Source: Hymenolepis diminuta (lineage: Eukaryota; Platyhelminthes; Cestoda; Cyclophyllidea; Hymenolepididae). Taken from it: 64,000 bases of DNA. Position 1 is the stretch's first letter. Every line of letters starts with the position of its first letter. The stretch is from positions 2,198,501-2,262,500 of the forward strand of contig CAADRB010000012.1 in NCBI GenBank assembly GCA_900708905.1, given 5' to 3'. Under the pieces are notes generated by a model. It did not search any database, was not told the DNA's origin, and was given only the letters and a program-made list of their open reading frames with translations. Position numbers and translations under genes: made by a program. Shown in pieces: positions 1-11,857 of the stretch.

Positions 1-2973
1 TTGCTGCTGCGGATGCTGTTGCTAAGCGATTTCCTTAACATTAGCATGTTTGTGTGATGTTAAATCGAAAAGTGTTTTGTTGACTCGGATCTTCAATTTC
101 TAGATGATTCTTCTGTTTTCCTACATTATTGTTTCCGTTATAATCCCTCGTATTCTTCTATCTATTTCTAGTCCAATCGATAATTCTTCCATTTGCATAT
201 TAATACAGTTGTTTTTGGAATTCTACATATATTTTTCTTCTGATTATAAAGAGAGATTCTATATTCAAATCCTTAAAGTGTAAATATTATCGATTTTGAA
301 TATATTTATGCGATACGAATATGGTAATCTGGTTTGTAGACTCAGAAAATATTTTATGGAATATCAGTGCTTTTCATTCATAGGGCATATCTCATTCATA
401 AAATAGTTTGTTTGATTGAGGGATGTAAAATAAAAGCTTATGCTTTTAATTGTCTTTGCGTAAAAACTTTTTTAAAAATTACAACTTTGAGGATATCACA
501 CTTTGCTCTTTTCATAACGTACGAGGGCAATTCGAGTACACTTTTCTTAAATTTTATTTAATATTAAAAACATCATAGAATTTATTTAACGAGATGGGAG
601 AGATGTATAATTTGATCAGGGTCATCATATTCGTAGAGGTAGATAGATAAAGGGATTCCAGTTAAGAGTCCAGAGTCTGAGGTCAACGAGACGGTCACAA
701 TGGTGTATTGATGATGTTGATTTTTGAAAGTGATGTGTCAATCATCATATTTGCTGCCGTGTCCCGGTTTAATAAGAATTTCGCATCTTGTCTTAATTCT
801 ATGACAAAGAGTATGTCCTAGAGTATGCCCTTTGTTTAAGAGTTTAAGCTACGAAAAGCAGACCCCTAAGACATAGCACTTTTTTGTGTCTTAATTGAAT
901 AGGCGTAATCAGTTACTCTTAAATCTTTTAACTTATTGGTGCAAAGATGATGGGTGATAGACATTTATGGCTCTTTGACAAGGATATAAAGTAGGATAAA
1001 ATTAGTAAACCTAAACAGTAAGGGAATCGGAGGTTCGTTGACTGTCTGGTCGAGTCAAGTTGATTCAATGGTTGTAATTCTGAGCATCCAATGCCGTGCC
1101 AATTAGGTCAACCCAATTAGTATAAGAACGCAGTATTTTCTCATATGACGAAACAAAGATCATCTAAAGAATATTAGGTCGATTGGACAAGAGGATGATG
1201 AAATAATCATAATTAAATCAAAGTAATGAACACGTGCCCCGAATTTTCCGACATTATCCTCTTGGATATTTCCCTTTGTATACGTTTTTCCTCTTTGTCT
1301 TTGATACTTTGTGAATTGTAAACTTTGTAATGAAACAGTGAATATGGAAGTAGTCACAGTGGCGGTGGTTGAATGATGTCCCATTTCTCGGTACCAGGAC
1401 GACTAAAGCTTCAGCAGGTGGCTAAATATAGCCTACGTTTATAAGTACATCCAATTAGTACATTATTGGCATTAAAGGCATTGCCAAGGGATATGTTCTA
1501 CAAATCAACGGTATATGACAGGATTCATTTTAATAATCATTAGCAGAAACTTCACCAGATTAGTCTCTGCTACACTCTAAATTGCCTAAAACTACTGTGA
1601 TACACTTCCCTATTAAGCAATTCTTTGAAAAATTCTGAGGAAAATTACATATATTTTATGGAAATATATTTATCGCACGAAACTAAAATGTCTGAAAAGT
1701 GCTGATTGCAGAAAAATACTACGTTGCCCTCTAAAAGGTCTATGTTCCCTTAGCTTCATCCTTTTCTTCTCAAACTTCAAAGCATCACCAAAATCGCAAA
1801 GGGAATTGTAAAAGGAATGAGATAGCGGGCATGTTTTAAGAAAATGACTATTAAAGCGGATTATAGCCCATAAAAAAGTGTAAAAGAAATTAAATGATAT
1901 AAGATTTTCACATATTGAAATCTGTTTTATTTAATCGGGTTATCTTAGTCATAAAAGTGAATTTAATTTTAAATAATTGTGAAAGGAATGGGAAAATTTA
2001 ACAGCATTACTTGACAATAAATGCTTCCTAATTTGGCCTTAATATTTTTTAATTTAAATAATATAAGTTCATTTTATTTAACTGGCCAAAATACAAGCGG
2101 AAACATTCAAAATCTTTACTCCCAAAACCAGCTATTCGTAGCAGTTACGACATCTCAACTCAGAATTATATCTACCTTTCAATTTTTCTACTCTCGTGTA
2201 CTTCATGACTCTTTCTTTAGTGAGTTAGTTTCCTATCTGCTAAAAGTAGGCCTGCAACCTAGCAAACCAAATGGAGGCAGTCACGCTTGAACGCAATGAG
2301 TTAATGAGGAAGCCACTGTAGTCACTGACTGAATCAGAACATATAGCCCACCTCATTTCGCTTGCTCGAGAATGAAGAATTACGATCAAAGCAAGATGGT
2401 TTCCTCTGGCTATTTATGCTCTTAATTTCTTGAACCTTATTTTCATCCGTAGAAGTTATGCTCTTTTTAATTCACTAGTTTTATATATTTAATGTATTAG
2501 AGATGTGTACAGATCTACTTAGACCGTTTCCTAAACAACTTAATTTCCCTTATTGTTAGAAGAAATGATAATTATTTTCCCCCGCTCCCAATATTTCTTC
2601 TATAAATAAAAATGTAATTTCTTTCTTTATTTCTCCACTGATAAAAGACGCTTGATAATTATACTTTTTGTTTAAGCCATTACTGACAGGGAAGGAGTTT
2701 CGTTAATACACTTGTGTAATATAGACTATAATATGTCTTGTGATCTGCCATGGGTTATTGGCTTCCGTGTTAAGTTGCTATATCCCCGAGTTTTCTAGAT
2801 TGTTGGCTCTGTGTGATTACTACCAGAACTCCTAGTTGGTTACGTTATAGCACTTATGATAATCTTTATCACCATAATCGCTTGCAGCGTTCAATTACAC
2901 GTCTCATTCACATTTGCATCATCCATGTGTAGTCGCATTCATATAACCCAAATAATGAGTACATCTTATTCCT

Positions 2974-2981
2974 TATATAAG
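2974..2981 (+). promoter_or_regulatory. TATA-like motif shared with two other sites
   Basis: TATATAAG lies inside CCTTATATAAGTAGATAT. The same CTTATATAAGTAGA core precedes the small frames at 31037 and 55544. An ATG follows about 50 bases downstream (3030), but its frame closes after 17 codons (MRALALVTYISVDSSFV), so either this is chance or the gene is broken or spliced in a way I cannot see. Confidence 0.3.
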
Positions 2982-3775
2982 TAGATATCATCCCTTAAAT
3001 TGTAAGAATTATAGGAAGTGCATAACATCATGCGTGCATTAGCCCTGGTTACATACATCTCTGTGGACAGTTCCTTCGTATAATCTTGTGTGCTATTCCA
3101 TTATAAAATGCATTTTTGTCACCCTTCAGCACTTAGGTCTCCGGTTCAATTCATTGGTACTGTCAATTTCTAATACTACTATTGGGAGTGTCAGCCAGTA
3201 AAATTCGAAATACTTTGAGATTATTCAAAAGTATTACACTTACCTGTTTAGAAGAATATCATTTGATATTAAAATCAGAAGTTCAAATAAATAGCAATGA
3301 GTTCCATTCTGACAAAATATTTAAAATGCCTTTTCTCATATTAATTACACCTTCGAACCTTCATGAGTAAGTATTTAACGACACTGGGAGGGTTTTTAAC
3401 CAACCCAAGTCTTTGAAAATACCTAGAAACTAGCTATTATAACCAGCATTAGAAATTGCCAAATTTTTCTTTAATTTAATGCACTTTGTTTGATTATATA
3501 ATCTAAATAGGATTTATCCTTTTTCTAGTGCATTTTTGTGATATTCATCTAATGAAAAATCGGTCTATACTTATTTTATCACTTATATGGTAGAGTTAAG
3601 AGCGCTAAAGAATAAATACTAGGGATAGCGAATATCAATTAATAGATAGCAATTCGAATCGATAGGAAGCCAGATAACCCCAACAACAGCTCGAGTGCGT
3701 ACATAAATACCCACACAAAGTCAATGTTTTTATGGAAACATCGACAAGTGGATATGATTTACCTTTTACAGAGAA

Positions 3776-3915
3776 ACGATTGTGTATAAACTTAAATTTT
3801 TTATCAATTAATTGGAGTGGCTTTCCCGACCACCTCCAAAATGTTTTTACGACACAAATGCCTAAGCTTAATCTTTCTATATGGTCCCGATCCACATCAT
3901 GTCATATGAATAAGT
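3776..3915 (-). repeat. Decayed dispersed repeat, member 1
   Basis: This stretch aligns by eye with 28386-28530 over about 140 bases, with gaps. Shared blocks include a TGTATA start, TTTTATCAAT, GGCTTTCC, and a GGTCC..CCACAT end. On the minus strand both copies give a related peptide with DR-HI-R near the start and LI-K near the end, so the ancestor may have been protein-coding. I do not recognise the family. The reading frames are not intact. Confidence 0.4.
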
Positions 3916-4904
3916 AATTTCCAAATATTATAGCTTGAAAACTGATAATCAAAAGTTTACTTACTATTCCCTTTAATTTATTTGGGTTCAGCTTTTAATA
4001 AATTAAATCTGAAAGATAAACAATGTTTATTCAAATCTACCCACCAAAACATCACTGAAATAATTTCAAAATGAGCAACTGATTTTCCGTTAATAAACCA
4101 ATTTAAAAGAGATTGAGATTTGTTTGCTAATATAAATTAGTTAATCATATTCATTTGGTTATGGTGCTTTAAAAATGTCTATGATTTCGGAATACGTGAG
4201 CGGTGTACATGAATTAAAATACGTTAAGAAATGCTAGAAATAGGCAGAGGTCTACAGCAATAAAGGTTTAGTTATTAATTCAAATACAAATGAAATTATT
4301 TATTCAATACTAATTAATCCCAATAATTCTATGCGTGATAATTATTTATGTTAACATAATCTTTGCACACAAAGTTTTATCATATAAAAGTCTGTGTCAA
4401 TAAATCTATTTAAGATGTCCTTTAACGATCTGATCAAACTCAAATGCCACAAGACTAAACCGTCCATCGTTAACTTTCATCAGATTCGGAGGTTAAATCA
4501 AAATTTTAGTACAAACTAATTTCTATTTAGCTTGAAATTAATTGAATATCTTAAATTTAACTAGCATAGGCGGGAATTTATTATAATCCGAATGAATCAG
4601 CCTCTTCAGCGAAAAACATAGTAACCATAATTCTAATGATTATGATAAAAACTTTACATTTATTTTCCCAGATATTACATGGTGAAATAATGCTTATTCC
4701 CTCCTGTTTACTGCAACACATTGTTTCAGTCATCGTTACAAATTTATACACGTTTTTACATTATCTGGAAATAAAATAGTTCGAATTTATCATAAAACCC
4801 TAAACCTTTGTTTTAAATAAAATATAAAATTAATACATTGGTCTTCATTGAAATATTTAATACAATATGATAAATCTTACATTATTTGTTTTATATGATC
4901 TTTG

Positions 4905-5075
4905 TTCTAGAAAGGCCTTTATATCGGCTGCACGAAGTGAGTGAGCCAATCAATTAACAGATACCTCAATTGTTGTTGGGATTACCTTCAAATAACCCAA
5001 TTATAGCTCAGTGACTCCGCGCAAGATTTGTTTCTGTCATTAATACTGTTTATTTCTGCGAGTCGTACGCACGTG
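4905..5075 (+). promoter_or_regulatory. STIP1 upstream region and 5' leader
   Basis: A CCAAT pentamer is at 4946-4950, in GTGAGCCAATCAATT, about 125 bases before the STIP1 ATG. A pyrimidine run ending in TTGTTCTAG just before 4911 could serve as a 3' splice site for a leader exon or a trans-spliced leader. I see no canonical TATA box close to the start. The role of each element is inferred. Confidence 0.3.
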
Positions 5076-8000
5076 ATGACTTCTGCGACAGATTTGAAAA
5101 ATCAGGGTAATCAGTTCCTTCAGGAAGGAAAATTTGAAGATGCTATTAAATGCTATACCAGTGCAATTGAACAGGATCCCAAAAATCATGTTCTTTACAG
5201 CAACAGATCCGCTGCCTACGCCAAGCTGGAGAAGTTTGAGGATGCTCTCAGAGATGCAGATGAGTGCATTAAACTGAATAATTCTTGGGCAAAGGGTTAT
5301 ACACGAAGAGGTGCGGCTCTTGAATTCCTCAAACGTTACACTGAGGCCGAATCAGCGTACGCGAAAGCTAGCCAGCTTGACCCTAACAATGAAAGCATTA
5401 TGCATAGTCTCCTTAATGTTCGAGGTTATGTTGTGTTTGCTGATTTTAAAAATCGCGCCCTTAACCACCCTGAACTGAAGGAGTATGCGAAAGATCCAAG
5501 TTACGTGAGAAGTCTTGAGCTGATTGAATCTAACCCAAGCATGCTTAACGTACTCATGAAAAATGAGAAGATCTTGAAAACCGTGTCCGTCCTACTGGGT
5601 GCGCCTGAAGCTATGGAGACCGATGGATGTGAGGATGATTGCCATCATAATGAGTCATCTACTCCATCTCCTAAGAAGGAACCTGAGTCGGAAAAGCCAC
5701 AAATCCCCGAGCAGTACGCTGCTGCCTTAAAGGAAAAGGAGTTAGGGAATGCTGCATACAAAAAGAAGGACTTCCAAACGGCTATTTCCCACTACGACAA
5801 GGCTCTGGAACTCTATCCCAATGATATCACCTTCTTAACCAACAAGTCTGCTGTCTATTTTGAAATGGGTGACCTTGCTGAATGCATTAATACTTGTGAG
5901 AAGGCTGTTGATTTAGGCCGTGATATCCGGGCTGATTTCAAGTTAATTGCTAAAGCACTTTTCAGAATTGGTCGTTGTTATGAAAAGCAGGATGATTTGA
6001 CGAATGCAAAGAAGTACTTTGATAAGGCTCTTTCGGAACATCGATCCTCAGAGATTATCAAAGCTGCTCAAGCTTTGGACAAGAAAATGAAAGAGATGGA
6101 GCGGAAGGCTTACATCAATCCTGAGTTGGCAGAAGAGGAAAAGCAGCTTGGAAATACTGCTTTTTCACGAGGTGATTTCCCTACTGCTATGAAGCACTAC
6201 AACGAGGCAATTAAGAGGAACCCCGATGATGCAAAACTCTACAGCAATCGAGCTGCTTGTTACTCCAAACTCATGGAATTCGCATGTGCGTTGAAAGACT
6301 GTGAATCTTGTATTAAACTTGATCCAACTTTCATCAAGGGACATCTTCGTAAAGCTGCTTGTCTTTTGGCTATGAAGGATGTTTCCGGTGCGAGAGGTGC
6401 TTATAGGTGAGTTATGAGTTGTTCATTTCCATTTTTGCATTATTTGTGATTTAATTGTTTCAGGTTATTAGCTGTCATTTCATGTCATGGAATCGTTTAG
6501 GTAATTGTATTTGTTCTGTTCGTCGTCTCCATTATCAGGCTTCGTATGTACCCCAAACAGTTTGAAATAGATCTTCGGCGTATTTTCAACTTATCTTTTG
6601 TGTGCCTTAGATTATTATGTCATTTTAAAGTTGTAAAATGTCAGCATATGCACAATTTGTGTTGATATTAAGATGAATTATTTACTCGTGGCTCATTTTC
6701 TATTCTTAAGTACTCGGCAGATTCGTAAACTTTATTTTGGTTATTATTTCCATCCTATCAGGTGAATAACATCACTCGCTTCTTATATATTTGCTAAATG
6801 CTATGGTTATAACTTGACAAATACATTTCCTGTGTGTATGCCACTTTTTATTAGGGCGATTTCCGGTCTTATCAATTATGGTATTAGCTAGTTGGGTTTA
6901 TTTAAGGACCAGTTTTGTTTTTAATTTTGCTTTCTGATCTTTATGATTCATGGTTTATGTACCAATGCTTTGTATCGATTTTTGCCTGTCAAGTCATTTC
7001 TCTGAGATAATTCCAGAATTTTCCTGAAGGCTAAGTTGTACTGTTAAGCCCTTTGACGTAATCGATGTGATTATGATATCCGAAAGTAATTTCTCAATGT
7101 CATTTCAAATTTCTCATTATTTGATATGCTAAAGCAGGACAATTCGGACTGTTAAAGAAAGTTTTCCGTGCCTCTAAAAAACAAATCTCGTTGGTTTTCT
7201 GGTTGAAAAAAATGAGGTGTAAGGTATTCTGATCATATTTCTAGTGAAGTTAAATTTCCTTATATAAGAATTTTACCACCACTCGCTGTATATAAGCCCA
7301 AGGGTAGGGCTACTTAGGTGGCTCCTTAATCATCCAACCGTAAAAATAGAAAATTCATTCAATTAGATATTGACGTTAAATGTTAAGCCGTTCGAGTTTA
7401 TATAGACAGCACTGGGGTTTGTGTATGTTAATATGACTAAGTGAAAATGAAAACTTAAATATAGGAAAAAACATTTGGCGTGACATCCCCAGTTGAGCTG
7501 AAAAAAACTTTCCAATCGCTATTGGAACCAACTTCCTTATAAGGGGTATGAGCAAAACATTTAGTGTTGCAATAACTTAGTGTCTCCTAATAAAAATAAT
7601 TTAACCAAATGGTTGGAAACTTTCTATATTGAGGATTTTGTTATAACTGAGTGAATATTCATGGTTGATTAGGTGTCCTAGTAGTGTGCGGTTTTCTTAT
7701 GTCCTTTATATTTGGTGTTTGAATACGTGTTCAAACATTTGGAATCAGCTTACATTCCCCGATGCCGTTCTTCCTTACTTTCCAAGAGTTCTTTGACCTC
7801 AACTTAGATTTATTGGAACGATATTAATCGAGAGTGCTCCTTATTTCCTGTATGTAGTTTCTTTTTCATAAAGAGAGCTATAGGTTTTTATATCTCCTTT
7901 GAGCTGCTAAAATTTGTTCTCGGGTATTGTTGAAATAATCTTTTGATTTCCGTGAAAATTAGCTTTCATTTGCGATTATTCCATTCCATTCTGCTTGTAT

Positions 8001-9109
8001 GAATATTCTTAGATTAGGTTTTACCGCCTAATTAAATGAAAGTTAGTTGTAATTCCCTCTGCATACTCCTAAGGTTTTTGCTCATATACCTGGTAGTTTG
8101 TAATTATAAAAGAACAAGTTAATTCTTTCAAGCTGTTCGAGACGAGTCTTGCGGAATCTTAGCTGTTGAAATTCTAGAAGCAGGCTCTTTTACACATATT
8201 TCTGATTATCGTACTCTTCGTAGTATTCAGTCGAATATAAAATCTGTCGTTACTAGAATATAATTTAAACTGAGATGGGTAACTTTCAAGTGTGGCGTTT
8301 ACCTGCTGTAAATTTTTAGATGTCTTTGATATATGAAGACTGCAAACTGCTTAGGATCATGTTAAATTATTTTGCCTTCTCAAGCAGTGGAAAAAAATGA
8401 GTTTAAGTGTCAAGATCGTCTCGTAAATAAAAAACGGTCATTAAAGCACTGAACATCGTAGACAGGCATTTGCTGTAGTTCCCTTTCTCATTTATTGGAC
8501 CTCCTGTTAACCGACTTAAATTAATTCGTTTAATTGAAAATAATAATAATAGGAGTAGAGCTTGTTTAAAACTGAGATTACAGCGCTTCAGTCTCGTAAA
8601 ATTCACCTGGAGCCCCAGTTATAAATTTTGTAACTTGACATTTGAGGATGCTTTTTTCGATTTCCGATTATTTTACATTAGTTTGCATCCTCGTTATTAC
8701 ATGTGCCACAAACTTCATCGACAGATTTGGTAGTGGTGCCACCCCCAATTTCCATAGGTACTGAGTAGTTACTATACCTGACCAAGTATTCTATTTCAAT
8801 TTATATCTCTTTGAATCTAAATACCTATGCTTTTAACATTATAGAAAGGCGCTGGAATTGGATCCTAACTGTTCCGAGGCTCGTGATGGGTTGATACAGT
8901 GCATGACCACTGAACCCGATGAGGAAGCGGCTCGTCAGAGGGCGGCAAACGACCCAGAAGTCCAGGCCATCCTCTCTGACCCCGCAATGCGTATGATTCT
9001 CAATCAGATGAGTGATGATCCAAGTGCTCTGCGTGATCACCTCAAGAATCCCGACATCGCTGCAAAACTCACCAAACTCATTGATGCTGGTATCATTGGT
9101 CTGCGCTAA
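5076..9109 (+). CDS. STIP1: Stress-induced phosphoprotein 1 (Hop/Sti1), Hsp70-Hsp90 organising co-chaperone
   Basis: Two exons, 5076-6406 and 8845-9109, join across AG|GTGAGT and TTATAG to give 531 aa (human: 543). Hop bridges Hsp70 and Hsp90 in the cytosol and passes clients between them. The order is TPR1 (about 4-105), DP1 (about 125-175), an acidic/Ser-Pro linker (about 180-210), TPR2A (about 213-335), TPR2B (about 350-470, crossed by the intron) and DP2 (about 475-531), ending GIIGLR. All five carboxylate-clamp residues of TPR1 sit at the human positions (K8, N12, N43, K73, R77). TPR2A has the matching set K221, N225, N256, K293, R297. I chose the ATG at 5076 because it begins MTSATDLKNQGN, matching the family start. 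An in-frame TTG 48 bases upstream only adds a non-homologous leader. No truncation is seen. Confidence 0.96.
6407..8844 (+). other. STIP1 intron (2438 bp)
   Basis: The only coding intron of STIP1 interrupts an Arg codon within TPR2B. It starts GTGAGTTATG and ends TTAACATTATAG. I found no gene or clear transposon in it. Two TATATAAG octamers occur near 7260 and 7290, but they lack the GTAGA extension seen elsewhere and head no frame. Confidence 0.85.
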
Positions 9110-9394
9110 GAGAAGAATGTCTCCAGCCGATACCTCCGTTTTGATAACACTTGAACACTCATGATTCACTCATTTGTCCGCCACCGTTTCCAAATGCAAT
9201 GTGTGTTGTTTCTGCCTCCTCTATTCCTTAGTGTGTTCATGAGTTAAAATGTTGAGTGAAGAATAGTGTTCTCTTAACGAATCTGGATTTTTTCATCAAG
9301 TTAACGTTGCGATGTAGCCTAAGATAATTTGGCTAGAATCGGGAGATTATTTTAACGGATGCACCTGGGTTAGTACATTTGGGGATGTTATTAG

Positions 9395-9400
9395 AATAAA
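9395..9400 (+). terminator. STIP1 poly(A) signal
   Basis: A canonical AATAAA lies 286 bases after the STIP1 stop codon and is the first good hexamer downstream. It implies a 3' UTR of roughly 300 bases. Confidence 0.6.
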
Positions 9401-10617
9401 AACGCATTCCAAGTACCGAACTAACAGTCTTGAGTTCGAGACAGTTAAGTGCCAAGGGTAAATAGTGGCTATTGAAATGGAAAAATTTGGTGGACGTTGT
9501 TGCTACAGCCCCTGGTGCTAGAGTGGAAGGGTCTTAGTTGAGGATTGACACTACGAAGTTCTCGTTAAGCCTTGCTTGCACTTTAGTTGATATTTGCGAA
9601 TAATTTACGTGTCTACGACCGTCATCACCGATTATTCAACTGCGGGTTAATTGGACTATGCTTTGCTTCATCCTCTCCGTGTGATTGCACAAATACCGTT
9701 GAAGGTGTACTAACCGCGACAGTGTAATATCTTAAAGTTTGGATAAACAATTGTTACTGTATGTAGGGTCACTAGATGTAGAGCTAAAAAATTAAGAAGA
9801 CAAAGGATTTAATTGGGATATTACGCTCATAAATAATAGAAGGTAAGAGGAAAACGAGATGGAGCTAAAATGGCAGAAGATAGTTGAAGTGTCGGTAAAA
9901 GCTAATAGTGTGAACTGGCTGGGTAACTTGGCTTTGGAAGTTGTTCGGTAGTTGTTGGAGAAGTGGGTATTTGTTGGTTCACAGTTGACAAAGACTGTTG
10001 AAATGCTTAAAAGAGAAATTCCTCCCAGGGTTTTGCGGTATTGGGTCTGTCGGAAATGTGATTGTCCTAGAAGTTTGACGGACATAAGCTCCTGCCGATT
10101 GATAGCTGTTTTGGTTATCGACAAGTCATTTAAAAACATAAACTCAGACACTTGTAATGGTTAATCACTTCCAACACATAAAAATTAAAATATAATTTGC
10201 AATGTGGCTTATCGAATTCATTCTCTGAATTACATTGCGCTGTACCTTCCGTAAGTTTTAATTATTTGGTCTCTAGTCTTCTAACTGGAAGGTATGAGGT
10301 AAAAGCAGGCAAAATTGCTCGTTTAAAGTCATATACGGTGAGGTCAAAGGTGGTTGACTATTGAAATTGTGAATCCATCAAGATATCCGTCCAAGATTCA
10401 GCATGCCTCGATGAGCCTTACGGCAAATAAATATCTCTATTTGAACAAAATATTAATTTGAAAACGGTACCATTGGGAAATTTCAGATTTGAGAACTGGT
10501 CATAACATAAAATTCAGTTAAATAGATTGTTATGGTAAAGTGTAAATGTAAGTTATATATTAAATGTGAAGCATAATTTTAAATAAATTTATTATTATTT
10601 CTGTTCCTCCCATAGGC
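9401..10617. other. Intergenic region after STIP1
   Basis: No supported gene. Around 9420-9720 the sequence is a little richer in G+C than its surroundings, which suggests an old inserted repeat, but I could not match it to anything in the window. A minus-strand frame at 9792-10151 has no domain and overlaps an equally featureless plus-strand frame. Confidence 0.5.
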
Positions 10618-10964
10618 GATGTTGACAAAATGAGAAAGAAAAAGCAAATAGTGAATTGTTGAGAACAGTACAAGAAGACGAAGGTGAACTTGCTGAACTC
10701 TTGATTCAAATTGGTGAAAGTTCGGTTATGTTAACACTTTCCATTGCTTACCCATCTTGCAATTTTCCCCTACCAGTAGGTGCAATTCCTATCGCTCACG
10801 ACATAAGAAAACACGGAATAAGGGGAACCACAAGCGCGCTCAATAGGAAAGGTAGTCAAAAAGAACGTAATAGAATCAGGACGTCGGCAAGCACTAGGTT
10901 TTCCGTGTTAAGTTCCCATTTTAATGTCCGAATTTCATGGTTTGACTCTCGAATTCATGAGTGA
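10618..10964 (+). pseudogene. Coding-like remnant of unknown origin
   Basis: A strong 3' splice-site-like sequence (pyrimidine run ending CTCCCATAG at 10616) is followed by a frame with protein-like composition. It includes the segment EGELAELLIQIG, which resembles the outer helix of an ankyrin repeat. Other frames carry frequent stops and I found no start or donor. An ankyrin-repeat fossil lies 0.9 kb downstream on the same strand, so this may be an upstream piece of the same gene. The assignment is weak. Confidence 0.25.
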
Positions 10965-11645
10965 GCTTGTTGACAGATTGATTTATTTCTGTGGTTGATC
11001 ATACCGCCTCCATTTATTTGTATCTTGCTACAGCCAAAAGCAGATAGACTAGAAGAGAAGAAATATTTAGCACAGCAGTGCCTATTAGAGTTCTCCCACA
11101 GTGAACAGTTACCTTAACAATTTCATTAAAGTTTGCATTTGAGGTATGAATAAAGTGCATCGGTTTTAAATTGAGAAGGGCGAAATTTGAATATATCACT
11201 TGCGAATAATGGAGATATTGCAAGAGCTCTCGATGAGATAAACTATACTTTACCGATTTACCGATAAGTATATTTTAAGCGAGTTACACTTCCAACTTAA
11301 TATAAAGCGTCAGTTTATAGTAACAAAAACATGAAATGAAAATGATGGTTTAGCCTCCTAATTCTATCAAGTTTTGGGGCTACTTTTCGTATGTTTTGGT
11401 GATTTTATTCTTTGAAACTGTTTTCATCTTCAATTTCAACTTGTTATAATCAGTTCTGGGAACCATATTCATGGAAGAATTTATTTAGAGGGTGGTGTTT
11501 TCTCTTTATTTTGGACCACATAAAGTAATATTGAATTCGGAAATATCATATGAAGGCCTATATCCGTTAGTGAAGTAAATGTAGAAGAGTGATTGCATCA
11601 CCGATTTCTTCTCCAGTATAGTGATCTCCCAGAGACTGACGTTTT

Positions 11646-11749
11646 GTCAGCTACCACACTGCATAGAAAGCATCGGTTCTTGTCCGGTCATCGAAGTTAA
11701 ATTGCATACTTACATTTGTAACCGGCTGGGAATACCCGATGTTGCTGAC
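11646..11749 (+). pseudogene. 5S rRNA-like segment (5S-derived repeat or pseudogene)
   Basis: Two blocks match the internal promoter of animal 5S rRNA: CGGTTCTTGTCCGGTCATCG running into AAGTTAA (the region leading into box A), then CCGGCTGGGAATACCC (end of box C). The ends GTCAGC and GCTGAC can pair as the 5S terminal helix. The segment is about 104 bases, against about 120 for true 5S, and lacks part of the region before box C. It is therefore a derived copy and unlikely to be a working rRNA gene. A tRNA-like B box follows directly. Confidence 0.65.
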
Positions 11750-11815
11750 TCTCTTTGCGATTCGGTTACCGTGGAAATCCACAATGTCAGAGGTCATGAG
11801 TTCGATTCCCGGTGA
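11750..11815 (+). repeat. tRNA-like B-box segment fused to the 5S-like copy
   Basis: Directly after the 5S-like segment comes AGGTCATGAGTTCGATTCCC (11791-11810). This is a near-consensus tRNA T-arm/B box of the kind found in tRNA-derived SINEs. Upstream bases (TTCGGTTACCGTGG) could be a worn A box. There is no intact cloverleaf. Together with the preceding segment it looks like a composite RNA polymerase III-type SINE head; no tail or target-site duplication was identified. Confidence 0.5.
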
Positions 11816-11857
11816 AAATTCTGAACTTAACTTGTTTATTAAATATTAATCGTCTTT

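Larger units (their letters stand above)
1..4904. other. AT-rich intergenic region
   Basis: I see no supported gene in this stretch. The open frames are short, low in complexity and without recognisable domains. Two items inside it are listed separately: a TATA-like motif at 2974-2981 followed by a short frame, and a decayed repeat at 3776-3915. The first 60 bases have a mild CTG/TTG richness that could be the edge of a neighbouring transcript, but nothing confirms it. Confidence 0.6.

Noticed and set aside
5028..5075. N-terminal extension of STIP1 starting at an in-frame TTG
   Set aside because: The added 16 residues have no counterpart in the family, and the ATG at 5076 places K8, N12, N43, K73 and R77 at the exact human positions.
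7258..7297. TATATAAG pair inside the STIP1 intron as an alternative promoter
   Set aside because: It lacks the GTAGA extension and no coding start leads in frame into STIP1 exon 2.
8825..9169. 114-codon minus-strand frame opposite STIP1 exon 2
   Set aside because: It is a shadow of the conserved DP2-coding exon, with no domain of its own.
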